Of a stretch of DNA of 64,000 nucleotides, positions 10,369 through 21,769 are shown piece after piece; position 1 is the stretch's first letter, and each line of letters opens with the position of its first letter. Source of the stretch: Lingula anatina (taxonomy: Eukaryota > Brachiopoda > Lingulata > Lingulida > Lingulidae); the NCBI RefSeq assembly GCF_001039355.2, contig NW_019774624.1:1624058-1688057 (forward strand), read 5' to 3'. Both the position numbers and the translations under genes were made by a program. The notes under the pieces are model-generated. The model saw only the letters and a list, made by a program, of their open reading frames with translations. It was not told the DNA's origin and made no database searches.

Positions 10369-11063
10369 TTAATAGCCGTATGGTAGTGTATCAAATTAGT
10401 CTTGCTGAATGACACGTTTAGTGTACACAACCCGGTAAACTTTATCCTCCCTTTTAGAGAGCAGTTCTTTATTCAGAGTGTCTCTCACAATTTTATGGTG
10501 TGTAGTGGTTGACACCTCTTTCGGACCTATACCGTGTACCATGTTACGCAAAGTCTCATAGTTCACTATTTGGGAGGTTTCATAATTCAGTGAAATACCC
10601 CTCACTTTACAAATTGTCTTTCCCTTTGCGGTAACGTATGCGTAGTTTTTAGGGCCGCCCGACACGAAGGTGGTGATGTGGTCCCCCTCATCCAACTCGT
10701 CGGTGAAGTCGCCGAAGTAGCTACCCATGATGGTATTCAGGTAGGCGTTGGTTTGTGCACTGCCATCGTCCAGGAAGATGATTGAGTCCGTGTCAAAGTA
10801 AAGAACGTTTCGATCCAGGACCTCTATGGCGCTGTAAAGAACCATACGAGCGTGGGCGGTGGTGTACGCGGCTATGACGACGTTGGTCTTATCGGAGCAT
10901 TCATTAAACTCAGATTGGTGTTTGTAGTGTACCTCCACCATATCATCGGTTAAAAACATCACGTTGGTTACATCGATGGATTTGTTCAACAGCAGCGCAA
11001 AGTACTCGTCCACCTCGGTGACGTATTCGGACTGTGTCATGTTCATTCATTGACCGAATTTGC
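10369..11063 (-). pseudogene. Polinton/Maverick DNA polymerase B, C-terminal exon
   Basis: Follows an acceptor TATTTCAG at 11064. It continues the polymerase with KFGQ (end of motif B), then NMTQSEYVTEVDEYF and the palm motif C VLYFDTDSIIF, whose two Asp residues bind catalytic metal. It ends at about 10369 in a TLPYGY tail. Two in-frame stops break it: TGA at 11047-11049 directly after KFGQ and TAA at 10396-10398. Together with the TAG in the preceding segment, this shows the gene is dead. Confidence 0.85.
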
Positions 11064-11329
11064 CTGAAATAACAAAAATAAAAAATAATAACATAACTAT
11101 GATAGTAAGGATAGTGAAAATGCACGAATGAGAAGTACTGTAATATTGTATGATGTGAATAAACAATGTGTAAACATAATAACGCATCAAGGACAGATGT
11201 AATATGCAAATGTACGTACTTTGTTATTACTGATATTTACAGTGAGTGGTAAATACAAATATTGGAATCTTGCGTGAACCGCCGACATAGTGTATGTAAT
11301 AAATGAATGCTAACTCTGTTTATACGTAC
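11064..11329 (-). other. spliceosomal-type intron inside Polinton polB motif B
   Basis: The reading frame breaks after NSFWG at GTACGT (11329) and resumes after TTATTTCAG (11064). The join falls within the highly conserved KxxLNSFWGKFGQ block, and the codon split across the junction restores its glycine. The segment of 266 bp is AT-rich and has stops in the polymerase frame. Confidence 0.8.
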
Positions 11330-12130
11330 CCCAAAAACTGTTAAGCATCAGTTTAGACAAAGCTTTAAGACCTGGGTTCTTCTTAATTTGTCTAGGGTCT
11401 AGTCGAATGCCCTCTTTGGTGAAGTAGGAAGCAATGTAGTCTCTTTTCAGCTGTGGTGTCGTGCAATCTGGTGGGTGGCCGCTGGCCTCTTGTTTGAGCT
11501 TGAGAAATGTATTGATATAGTCAGAGAAAAGACCCCCCGTTTTTGTGATTGGGTTGTATTCGCTAACATGATCATAATGCCAGACCTCGTGCATTTGTTT
11601 AATCACATAGCCCTTGGAAACAGCCTTTTTTAACTCGACCGTAACCCATGTACCTGTCATACAACGCTCTTCGTCACTATGCTCACACCGCGTCTGCTGC
11701 AGTGTGTCAGCGCATGTGTGACAAAGAGGAAATGTTAGTTTCCCTTGTGATCTATAGGGAAGGACAGGATGATAAAGGCCGCGAGGAGGAAGAATAGTAC
11801 ATTTGACTAAACCTTCATACTCGCTAAGAGGACCAAAGTTTTCGGTTATGATGGTGGGGTGACAGAGGGGGTATGGTTTCTATTTGTTGACATAGGGATA
11901 TAGACTACACACGTCAATGTAACGTATTTTCTGTCCCTGATCTGCCTGACAAAAAAGCTTGACTGCGTTTGTCCTGCCCCCGTAAAAGGCTTCACGAGGA
12001 TCAATACAATCGACAACGTTCACGCTATCCACTATTTCTTTCACGCCAGCATCCTCCCGTATGACCCTGTCAAACTCACACTCCCATACCTCTATGTAGT
12101 TGAAACCTAAAGATTGAAGCGCATGCTTCA
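11330..12130 (-). pseudogene. Polinton DNA polymerase B, palm/fingers segment
   Basis: The frame resumes at 12130 just outside the nested hAT-like insert (SLGFNYIEVWECEF), runs through YGGRTNAVKLF and the motif A IRYIDVCSLYPYVN with its metal-binding Asp, then meets a TAG stop at 11880-11882. The same frame continues (PTIITENFGPL, a CHTCADTLQQTRCEH Cys/His pair region, the TGTWVTVEL block) to ALSKLMLNSFWG at the splice donor. This is the protein-primed family B polymerase found in Polintons. Apart from the one nonsense codon the frame is intact, so decay is recent to moderate. Confidence 0.85.
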
Positions 12131-13440
12131 CAGTGTTCTCAATAATTTTTTTAAAATCCGAGTCCATGGGACTCACATGTTTGACAAAATGTGAGTCCCA
12201 TGTAAATTTTCCGAGTCCTTCTCTTGAAGAAGAAAAAAAAATAAGTACCATTTAGAATTGCACAAATGTGTTTATTGAAATACATGTAACAGGTCAAAAT
12301 TATGTAAAAATATAGCAAAATAAAAATATAACATCTTACAAAACATCTTTTTAAAAATAAAATTCTGCAGACTCATTGTACCAGGACTAGTCTACTAGAG
12401 AACGAAACTCAGTAAGTTTCTGTCAAATAAAACCAGTACTTTTCTGTTTTAGAAATAGAAAAGAGAAAGAAGTTCTGGCTTTTCCACCTACAACAGTCTG
12501 GACATAAATAATCAATTTTTTGAAAATTGCAATGTCGCAACTTTCATCCACTTGAATGCCTATGTATTTACTTTTCTCTATGGCATTTTTCATGTCATCC
12601 TCAATAGTATCTGACAGACACTGAACCATTTCATTTACCACTCCAGCTGACGTATAGTGTCCCTTCATTGACTGAAGTAGGCAAAGGTCCGGGTAGAGAT
12701 TTAGAGCCAAGTTATGAGATACCAAAAAGTACACAGTTTTCATCTGATGACCGAGGTTGTCATCTGTTTTTTGTTCCGCTGTGGATATAGCCCGCTGTAG
12801 AGCTGACTGGCCCTTAAGAGTAGAAGCCGCTTGCTTATGTTGTTCGGACTGCACGTGTCGAACAAGTGTAGATCTCTGGTAATCACTGCATCCCGGATCA
12901 GTTGTAAAAACGTTACTCTTCTTGGCACGTTTACAAATGGAGCAAAACATAAAAGTTGTCCGTGACATAAAGCCAGTCTTTAAAACTGGGATCTTCCAGC
13001 CAGGTTTTGTTGAAAGTCCGGATCTTTTTTTAGCATGGGACTGCGCCATTTTGAGACATTACAACCACCTGCATTCGGCACACCTCGGGTCTTTTTCGTC
13101 AGGTATAACCTCGGCCGTAATGAGCGCCATTTTGCGTATTGCGTCATTCGGTAGATGGCGCACTAAGTGACGTGACAGGCCCAGCAAACTGCCAAACACG
13201 GTGTGTTTTTGTAAATTAATACACTAGTTTCACCAATCACATCACTCATTCTGTATAATTTCCGTGGTCACTAAGATAATCATCCCTTTCAGTTGTTTTT
13301 TTTATCTCTCCCACTAATCACCCGCCTAAACAGGACCGCATTTTTTTTCGTCCCTGGGACGAAAGGGTGTTGATTATTTTACGTCCTTTTTAATTTCATT
13401 GCGTTTTTTACATATTGGGACGCCGTAAATAAGAACACTG
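12131..13440 (-). mobile_element. nested hAT-like DNA transposon (1310 bp)
   Basis: Interrupts the Polinton polymerase. Its ends are short inverted repeats: CAGTGTTCTCA at 12131 and TAAGAACACTG ending at 13440. The polymerase frame stops exactly at the right end and resumes exactly at the left end. The flanks share only GAAG, so no clean 8-bp hAT duplication is visible; the target site may have been altered. The insert carries one truncated transposase-like ORF (13049-12423) and a strong hairpin at about 12170-12202. Confidence 0.75.
12423..13049 (-). CDS. truncated hAT-like transposase (zinc-finger N-terminal part)
   Basis: A 208-residue ORF. Residues ~33-75 form a BED/TTF-like zinc-binding region (FCSICKRAKKSNVF ... 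STLVRHVQSEQHK). About residues 160-180 hold KYIGIQVDESCDIA, which matches the first catalytic Asp region (VDESxD) of hAT-family transposases and the related ZNF862-like host proteins. The RNase H-like core and dimerisation C-terminus are missing, so this is a non-autonomous derivative. It is on the same strand as the interrupted polymerase. Confidence 0.65.
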   Translation of the reverse strand: MAQSHAKKRSGLSTKPGWKIPVLKTGFMSRTTFMFCSICKRAKKSNVFTTDPGCSDYQRSTLVRHVQSEQHKQAASTLKGQSALQRAISTAEQKTDDNLGHQMKTVYFLVSHNLALNLYPDLCLLQSMKGHYTSAGVVNEMVQCLSDTIEDDMKNAIEKSKYIGIQVDESCDIAIFKKLIIYVQTVVGGKARTSFSFLFLKQKSTGFI

Positions 13441-15765
13441 CTTCTTATCCACCGTCCTTTCTAGCAACTCACCCATTGTTATCAAACTGACATTGTTGAT
13501 ATTGTAACTGTTGTAACATTTTGGACACCCATGCCAAAAACGCCCCTGATACTCGTAGACAGTGTTAGTTGTTGACGCCCAACCATCAACGACAAACTTT
13601 CCTATTTTCTTTTCTCCCTGATTATGAGCATGCTGTATAAAGACATTGTCACGCTCCGCCCTATACCGCTCTCTCGCACCGGTAGACATTGAATCAGAGC
13701 CATAAAAATTAGTGGCGGGCATTTTACCCCTATAGTCTTGGTTTTCAGGGGTATTAAAGAAGTGGGGGAAGTAGCCCTTTGACAGGGATTCATCTAGACC
13801 AAATGCAGCGGGAAGTTTGTTGAGTGCCATGGGGAGGAAGCTGTAAGAATCAAGAACGGTTATATCGCCCACCTTAATAGAAAGCACCTTGGCGCCTCGT
13901 AATATCACATCGGGAACGATACATTGGTCTTTGAGCCATTTTAAGAGGAAAAAACCATCATAACCAGACATGTTGTGTGCCAACAATATAGCCCCATTAT
14001 GTATGATCATATCCTCCTCGTTATTCTCACATTCATACTCATCACCATCAAAACATGACGATGTTCCAGGATTCATTCGTTTACTGCGACCTCCTTTGTT
14101 TTTTCCTTTCCTTTTCCTTTTACCTTGTGCACGTTCAAAACTCTGATCTTCAAATACCCATTTGCAAAATTCATCAACACACGAGGGCCCCTTAAACACA
14201 TGTTCATTTTTGCCACATAGCTCACATGTACTAGTGGGGGTTACGTCTAAATTTAGACAGTGATGACATACCCTGTGAGCAACCACTAGATTAGGGGTAT
14301 GAACATGCGATGGCTGCGCTTCAAAATCAAAAAATATGAAAGGGCGTTTTGAACCAGGTTTGAACTTACCAATGAAATTGGCAGCAGGATTCTCATCGAT
14401 ATACATAAGTAAATCGTCATCATCCACATCACGGTCATCTCTATCAATTTGCATGTAACATAAGTGACCGTCTTTGACGTACTTATTACATGACTTGCAC
14501 TTGTAAGTGTAACACACATGTTTATTCTCCCTTTTATGATCGACAAATTTAGTGCACTTTTTACAAAGAGTAAATCGTCGGCAGGTTGACCACCTACCTT
14601 GTTCGGGTACAAGTGTATGATTTCTAAAACAGCTGTCAGAGAGGAAATTTCTGCTACACTGATCGCAATGACGCCATGTTTCAAACTTGCATGACGAATC
14701 CCTTTTACACCTCTCGCAATATTTTTCGCACGAATGGTCACCCATGTGATCAAAACCTATATTGCATTCCGTACAATAGTAGGCCCTACCCATGAAACCT
14801 GTTATCGACGTTATGACATCATAATGCCCCTTATGGTAAAATAAAAACAGTTCCTTCAAAGCTGAAGGCCCTTTATGAATTAAACTCATAAAGTGATCTC
14901 CAGAAAACACAGATATTTGATAATTACTCAAATATGACTGAAACTGTTTAATTTCAGGGACACCACAAGGACCTAACGGTACTCCAGCTCTTGTATGCAA
15001 GTCTTGGGCTCTTTCTAATTGTTCACGACAGCGCTTATTAACGATTGTTGCATATTCGGGGTCATTATCTGCTTTGGCCATAGCTACAACCAATGCACGC
15101 GCTAAGCACAACTGATCTCCCGCCCCGTTATGTATTTGGATGACTGAACGCTTTGCGTGGAGAAAGCTCTGCATACCCATAGACCCTCGTTTTAATCTTG
15201 CTCCACCAGGGCGTGGCATACTGACATGACACACAGTTAAAATAATAGATGCGTCAAGTCTTAACTCCTCGTGAGACTGTAATACTCTTATCAATTCGTC
15301 CAAAAAGAGATCCACTGTAAATTCAGATACCCTCGTGAACGCTATTGATATGGGATACTCTAACGTGTCAGATTGCAAGACAATTCTGACCAAATCATGA
15401 GGAAGCATGTTCTGCACTAAGTCGTCAAATATGTTTTGGAAAAGCTCACGTAGGAAGGGGATCATAGAATTTAAACTTCTATTTTCTAAATGGGAGAACG
15501 TGAGCTGATAGTCCGTGTTTACAGTAGAAAATTTTTTCATGCGCCGTTCATTGACTCGTCGCAGATTATAAAACCTTCTATAATCTACCCCCATCCCGAG
15601 TTCACCTTCGAACTGATCTACATGATTTACTAGCTGATCGTCTGTTACATTTGAATCATCCCATAACTCATCACCACTCTCATGCTCCGCATTCAATAAA
15701 TCATCCTCATTACTCATGTCTTCCCATAAATTAGAAACGGACCCCTCAGACGTTGTGTCACCCAT
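13441..15765 (-). pseudogene. Polinton DNA polymerase B, N-terminal and exonuclease region
   Basis: ATG at 15765 opens a frame of ~775 codons that runs uninterrupted to the nested element. It has an acidic start, a GDQLCLARALVVA block (~residues 215-230), a long run of CxxC/Cx2H zinc-binding pairs (~330-450), the exonuclease motif I FFDFEA (~480), exonuclease motif II AHNMSGYDGF (~597) and the Polinton-typical FWHGCPKCY (~748). It is long for the region upstream of the palm because of the extra N-terminal domains. The product would replicate the element by protein priming. This part is open, but the downstream parts are broken. Confidence 0.85.
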
Positions 15766-16030
15766 GACAAAATAGTGTTAAAGGCACATGTAATAAAAGG
15801 AGGGTAATGTAAGGGGTGAGGGTAAGGGAATCTCAAGCTCAAGAAATAGCCACTGTGCGTGATACCTATAAAGATAAAAAATCAAATCAGTCCCCCCGTT
15901 TTCAGACAGCTAAACATTTTAGACACAATATTAACGATACTATACAAAAGTTTAAACGTGAATTAAATTACGTACATTGACTGAATGTTCAGTAACTTAC
16001 ATGTTGTGTGCTCCTACACTGTCTCTCCAT

Positions 16031-16215
16031 NNNNNNNNNNNNNNNNNNNNNNNNNNNNNNNNNNNNNNNNNNNNNNNNNNNNNNNNNNNNNNNNNNNNNN
16101 NNNNNNNNNNNNNNNNNNNNNNNNNNNNNNNNNNNNNNNNNNNNNNNNNNNNNNNNNNNNNNNNNNNNNNNNNNNNNNNNNNNNNNNNNNNNNNNNNNNN
16201 NNNNNNNNNNNNNNN
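16031..16215. other. assembly gap
   Basis: 185 undetermined bases between polB and the ATPase fragment. Any ORF predicted across it is meaningless. Confidence 0.99.
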
Positions 16216-16524
16216 CCATTGCTGCGACATCACCCAACCGACGCTAATGCCCAAATGACGCCGAAGCCACGATGATTAATATTTAGAATAATGAAATAAA
16301 ACTTCTGACCAATAAAAATATCCCACGTCACATAAAATTACGTATACCATTGTGTTGTTCGCGGGAAAATGTAGGGTAACAACCGTGAGAAAATGCTGTT
16401 GATTATTCATATGCCCTGGCCTTATATTGTCCTCCCTGTTCACAGAATCAACACCAGCCTCTTATAATTTCAATGCCAGTCTCTTAACGTAATCTCTTCA
16501 CAAAAGATTGTGCAGTTAGCACAA

Positions 16525-16731
16525 TCACACGCTATTGAAAGTCTCATAGAACTGCTGCCAAATATCGTAACAATATATTATCTTTTGTGGCGACGGTAAA
16601 ATCATTGTATTGGCATTTGATAATAGCCTTTTAATCCATACTGTTTTTCCTGAACCAGTGGGCCCTGCTAAAAGAGCAGTGAAAGGGTGTTTTAGATGTG
16701 TATCGTACATGTCCAAAAATGTAATTGGCAT
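16525..16731 (-). pseudogene. Polinton packaging-ATPase N-terminal fragment
   Basis: A 68-residue ORF starting MPITFLDMYDTHLKHPF and containing a Walker A loop (AGPTGSGKT, ~residues 23-31) followed by IIYCYDIWQQFYE. The KHPF-x-AGPxGSGKT context and the nearby polB fit the FtsK/HerA-type genome-packaging ATPase of Polintons. Walker B and the arginine-finger regions are missing, so the gene is truncated. Confidence 0.65.
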
Positions 16732-16800
16732 TTATCGGCTTGACGGGTTTACTTTATAACTTTTATCACGTGTTATACACAAACGATATATTATTTCCCA
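16711..16800 (-). repeat. duplicated segment at ATPase 5' end (copy 1)
   Basis: About 90 bp covering the first ATPase codons and upstream sequence recur in direct orientation at 18541-18628 with about ten differences. Confidence 0.85.
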
Positions 16801-17197
16801 TGGCGAAAAGTCAACATCTTCATCGCATACTTTCTTGTATTGTAAAAACTAATCAACAATAACACCGTTTATTTTCACAAAAGGTTTAATTTTCTATTTT
16901 CTATATAGTTACATACAAAAATCGAGGAAGAATGTGACATGGTCTGATCATCCTATTTAAGGGTCTTTCTTCTTCTTTGCTAATCGTCAGGCATGGTCAG
17001 ATCATCTGATGTTATGGTCATTCTTCTGCTGTTAATCGTCAGGCCTGTAATTAAAATAAACAAACAAATCAATTATATTACATGCTTCTTACCGACAACA
17101 AAAGAACACGTGTACACATTTTATTTCCATTACTTATTTTTCTAATTTAAGTCCAGTATTCCCCCTCGATCAAGTACATTTTTAGTGTTTACCAGTT

Positions 17198-17838
17198 TTA
17201 ATCCTGCTGTTCTAGTTGTTCCTCTTCCTCATCTTCTTTTTCTTCGTCCTCTTTGGGAAGACCTGTATATTGCTCCAACTTTTAGAAAAAAAAAAAAAAA
17301 AAAAGCATTTAATTACTCATTACAATTCCATCAGCATATAACGCTTATATATATATATTTATTTTAGCGCTGTACTTCTGTTAACATTTAGTGATGTAGT
17401 AATGTTTACATTATTTACAAATATATATATATATATATATATACATGTATATGATTAGTTAAATTAATTGTTAACTTACCTCTTCATGTAGGTCACAAAT
17501 GGTGTATGCAAACTGGTCCATGACCAGCTTGCACAGCATTGGCTCCCCCATTAATGTTTTTAATGTTTTCATGCTGATGCGTGCGTAATTCTGCACGCAA
17601 AAGTTTATGCAGCACGCCCTAAGGGACGTGCATGATGCAGCATCCCATCCTATTTGCCATTGACATTAAGTCAATGACATTTTCCGTATTTATACTTGTG
17701 TAAATTTGCTCCTCGCACAACTCCTCAAGCGTTGCTGCATTTTCCTCCCAAATAGCCTCCATGGTGTATTTGGAAGGATACCAGAGCATTGTTTGAAACG
17801 TGGTATTTATACCCCCTCTTCCCTTAGTCTCAGCCAAT
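17198..17838 (-). pseudogene. BTB/POZ-like fragment, two exons with frameshift
   Basis: Exon A (17838-17480) follows a TAATACAG acceptor and ends GAAGAG|GTAAGT. Exon B (17278-17198) starts after a poly-T/AAAAG acceptor and ends in a stop. Exon A reads a BTB-like second half: FQTMLWYPSK, IYTSINTENVIDLMSMANRMGC, then after a shift TSLRACCINFCVQN. An extra ~11 bp (TGCATCATGCA) at the shift puts the two halves in different frames. Exon B is Glu-rich (KEDEEKEDEEEEQ). The exon junction is phase 0. No upstream exon with the BTB N-terminus was found. It may be host or element-borne. Confidence 0.5.
17417..17450. repeat. (AT)n microsatellite
   Basis: Alternating AT run in the intron between the two BTB-like exons. 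Confidence 0.9.
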
Positions 17839-18540
17839 CTGTATTATGAACGTGATTATGAAATGATTGACAGTTGATAATCTCATACTAACACAGCCAT
17901 GTTGAAGCCAGTCTACCACCCCCTCCACTCCTCTAACCCTCACCCCCTCCCCCCTTTCTTTCCGTCATTTCTTAGTTAAGAAAGATACGTCTAATGGGCA
18001 TTCTCGTGTTCATTGCAGTTGTTGTGACGAGTGGTCTGCAGTGCTTTTGCCATATAGCTGTCATACTTGTAATTTAATGCCTTAAATGAATTTTCAGTTT
18101 TCTGAACTTTTCATTGAAATAGCAACTATAAATATGAGCAACTCAATTTAGTTCAATCTAATTTCCAGAAGTTTATAAGGTTGTTATATAACATTATGTG
18201 TCCTGAATTATATAGATGTGCAGGTTAAATGTTTTCAGGATGTATACTTATATAATCAGTTTACAGGTCAAGTTTGAAGAAGTCTGTTTAGAGTCACACT
18301 AGGTAACTCAATTAAACAAGAAGCAATATATTTGATTAACAAATACATTCACCTCAAATGTATTTAGGAATGGTCCTCTGCCTTGTAACTATATTATTCA
18401 CCTTGATCAATCAGTTTAAGTTATCAACCTATTGTCCAGTAGTAGAAGCCATTTAGTGCTCAGTCTGGAAGTCTTCCCTATCACATGTGTAATTGAATTA
18501 AAGTGCCCACTCTGGCAACCCACCTGGCTGGGAAGCCAAT

Positions 18541-18628
18541 GTCCAAAAATGTAATTGACATTTATCGGCTTGAAGAGTTTACTTTATACCTTTTATCACG
18601 GGGTATACACAAATGATATATTATTTCC
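18541..18628 (-). repeat. duplicated Polinton ATPase 5' segment (copy 2)
   Basis: Matches 16711-16800 (gtccaaaaatgtaatt, catttatcggcttga, tatacacaaa, gatatattatttcc). In minus orientation it holds the opening ATPase codons but no further ATPase sequence. It is a fragment of another Polinton or of a local duplication. Confidence 0.8.
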
Positions 18629-18959
18629 TGAGTCTTTCCATGATAAAGTTCTACGTGTTTCTAAATGGCTTCTACTATTATCCCTACAGCATCTGGTTTT
18701 CAGCAGTCAATGTTCAAGTTTTATAATTAGCCTGGATATGCTTGAGCTTTGATCTATGTGGTAATGTGATTTATTAGGAGGGGCCTGGACATTTTAATTA
18801 AGACAGTGGTTAGGGAACATCTAACCCTACATGTGAGGTGATAAAAATTGCAGTAAAATTGATAACCGTTTTTCATTCCCAAGCTATATTTCGTAAGTTG
18901 GGGGTGTACTTAGTGACACGGTACAACGTACACAAAGAGGCAATCGCCATTAATTAATA

Positions 18960-19062
18960 TGAACTTTGAACTGAATTTCTCACCATTTGTTTCATTCATC
19001 TTATCAGCTGTGTTCGATTCAGCTACACTGTCTTCTGATTTCTTACTTCCTAAAGGAATTAC
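18960..19062 (-). repeat. Gypsy pol fragment
   Basis: gaactgaatttctcaccatt, gtttcattcat and the following ~80 bp match 32378-32470 of Gypsy copy A (RNase H to integrase linker) at roughly 80 percent by eye. It is isolated and non-functional. Confidence 0.65.
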
Positions 19063-19069
19063 TGGTTAT

Positions 19070-20090
19070 AAACATACTACATTAAATTTCCACTTATCCT
19101 AAAAAACAATTAACATGCCAAATCCTGGCCTTGAGTTATTAAAGGTGCAAACCGTTCATTAAAATTACAGTATATAACTTAAACTGTACAATTCAAACAT
19201 TACTTATCTGAGTACCATGCATCCTTTTAATATTAATGTGTTATTATCATCAAATAATGTCATGAAGTAAATTAAGTATCTTTATATAAGTAGTTTTAGC
19301 CATCTGTTGAAAGATTCACCTGATGATTTTACCTTTTCTATGTTTGTACCAGTTCTTACTGTTTGCCTGGCTCCGTGTTTCACTTTCTATTTGGATTATT
19401 TCATCCACAGACAACCGATGTGAAACTTAGCTGCATTTCTTGGAACTCTTTACTTTCAAAATCCCAAGTTTGTATCTGTTCTGACACCTTGTTACGGATG
19501 TTCTGCAGTGGCTAAAATAGATGGAACTAATGAAATAAGAACCCGAATACCTTACTACACAAGGCAAATCTTATTACGTTAGTTTTTATAAATGTGAGTA
19601 TATCTAATTTACAGGAATGAATGATAAATCCTAAAAATGTATGTCTACATATTAATGGAGGTCATAATAACCATTTTTCAGTGTACTATTTTGTTTAAAA
19701 TGATGGAGTTTATTTTTGAAGTTCCATTGACGTACAGCCCATTTGGGTGGTGTCTCCCAGTGAAGGTTGCATCTGCACATGGTTTTTATTCTCAACTTAC
19801 ATGTGGTTGGAGCACATTCAATTTGTGTTCTGGATGAGCACCTACAAGGTTTACTGACTTCTGAAATTTAACATAAAACAAATGAACAATGGTGAGAAGA
19901 AATTATATTCAATTATTGGCATTATATTATACTACCAGTAAGCTAATCATGAAAAAAGATTTTTTTTAGATTGCAGAAAGACGAGGAATTTTTTGCCATC
20001 TTTTTCAGTAATTTAATTGTAAAGTTTCTGCGACTTGGTAATGGCATGTGTACCTTAATTATTTCTTTTGCAAGACTAATCTTTGCCAAT
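19070..20090. other. no gene recognised
   Basis: AT-rich sequence. Short conserved-looking stretches around 19420-19510 and 19735-19835 on the minus strand are too short to assign. Confidence 0.35.
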
Positions 20091-20091
20091 G

Positions 20092-20560
20092 CTAATGTAC
20101 CTCACTACTGCTCCATAAACCGGCCAACATCAACTTCCTCACTGAGCCTTCAGGCACCCTGCTCACAAAGTTATCCAGTCTAGGTTTGGGGAGGGATTGC
20201 TTAGTTGGTGGGAGAACAGCATATTCTCCTTTACATTTTGAATGACCTATGCTGATGGGATCTTTGCCTGGTTGATACCTTACAAAGTCCAAGTCCGAAA
20301 ATTTTCCTGGGACGGTCACACTGCATTTTCTTCTACCCCACTCCTTGAGTTTTTGTGAACAGGCCAGTTCTTCAGGGATTTCAGATAACCCAGACAGCCT
20401 CATGTCATTCAGACTAAACAAGACTGCAACATGTTTGCATTTTCCCTGCCCTCCTGCCTTGCACTTGCAGTAGGAGTAATCAATCTTGCCATTTGCCAAA
20501 ATATCAATTTGTGAATTGTACCAGCTGTCCTTTATGAAACTCGCACCAACAACTGCCCTA
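20092..20560 (-). pseudogene. SWIM zinc-finger fragment of a YqaJ-type transposon protein
   Basis: From about 20560 the minus frame reads VRAVVGASFIKDSWYNS, then DYSYCKCKAGGQGKCKHVAV, which is the SWIM signature CxCx(n)CxH. It continues about 100 residues to a stop at 20092. In many invertebrate multi-domain transposon proteins a SWIM finger precedes a YqaJ nuclease. No nuclease follows in this frame, so it is a separated piece. Confidence 0.65.
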
Positions 20561-21769
20561 ACTGAGAATAGATTATCAATTTTTACAGAATGTTCTGAAC
20601 TTTGCCCAATTTATACATATTGTACCCGCCAACTCTATCCCAGCAGGCACACAACATTTAATTCAATGTTGATCCAACATTGAGTCACAATGTTGAGTTT
20701 TTGTTGAATTTAATATTGAAAGTGAAGTGAAGCCCATTTTCAAATATGACCTGTAAAGTATTCTAGCAATATCTATCACAAGGCCAAAACAATAGTTCAA
20801 GTTCTTCAATTGGGACTTTCTTCCACCTCCGTTTTTTTTTGGGGGGGGGGGGCCCATTTCAGATAATTGACGATACTGTCCGAGACTTCTTTCTCTGTTC
20901 AGCCATATCTTGATATCATGACATCTGAAAAAAAAAGTGAAGTAAAAATGTAAGCATATATGTATTGAACAAACACTGGCAGGTGTGCCTATTGTGGCTT
21001 ATTGAGGGATTCTAAGAATGAGGTTAAGATTGGGTGTTAAATTCCAACTAGGGTGCAAAATGTAAGAACTATTTTTTTAGCCTTAGCTGCCCAAACTGGA
21101 GATGATAGATATTGATAGCGGTATTACCAACATTAGTTTATTACAAAAAATCAAATTAGGCACAAATTACAACTGTAAATGTAAAACAAACTGCAACATT
21201 AATTTAATTACCTTTGATCACCGTACAGAAGTTGCTGTGCCCAAACGGAAAATTTTTTTTTTCTTTCCTGATAAATTCATTCCAGCCATGACTCTGTTGG
21301 TCATACACCTACAAATAATATTTATAAAATAAAGGATATCTTGAATAAAATCAGAAATGTGTGGGTTTGATCAAGGAAAGTCCAAAAAGTTGGAATAATA
21401 GTTTTCAATTTGTAGTTCTACTGATCCTGATCCGGCGGATTCCACTGAAAAATCGTCCCCATACAGTGAGCTATCAGCTGAGCCAACGGCCTCGAATGAC
21501 TGTCAGCTCAGCTGTTTCCTCATCGTCTGGTGCGGACTTTAGTTAGAGTGTTTAAATTTTGACGTAGCAAAATGAAAATTAGTGTCAAAGAAAAGAACCT
21601 GTGCATTATGTTAAGATTAGTTTTATATTCCCTAATTATTATATCAAGTTCTATATATGGCATTAACCTAATTCTAAAATTTGAGAATAATAAATGACAA
21701 CTTCACGTATGACTACTATAAAGAACATCACCAAAAAAATAAAATAAAGTAAAAAAACACTCCTTATTT

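Noticed and set aside
12740-12928. Second minus-strand ORF inside the hAT-like insert
   Set aside because: Lies in another frame of the transposase-like ORF and has no motif of its own.
15977-16275. Several ORFs running through 16031-16215
   Set aside because: They consist of gap Ns.
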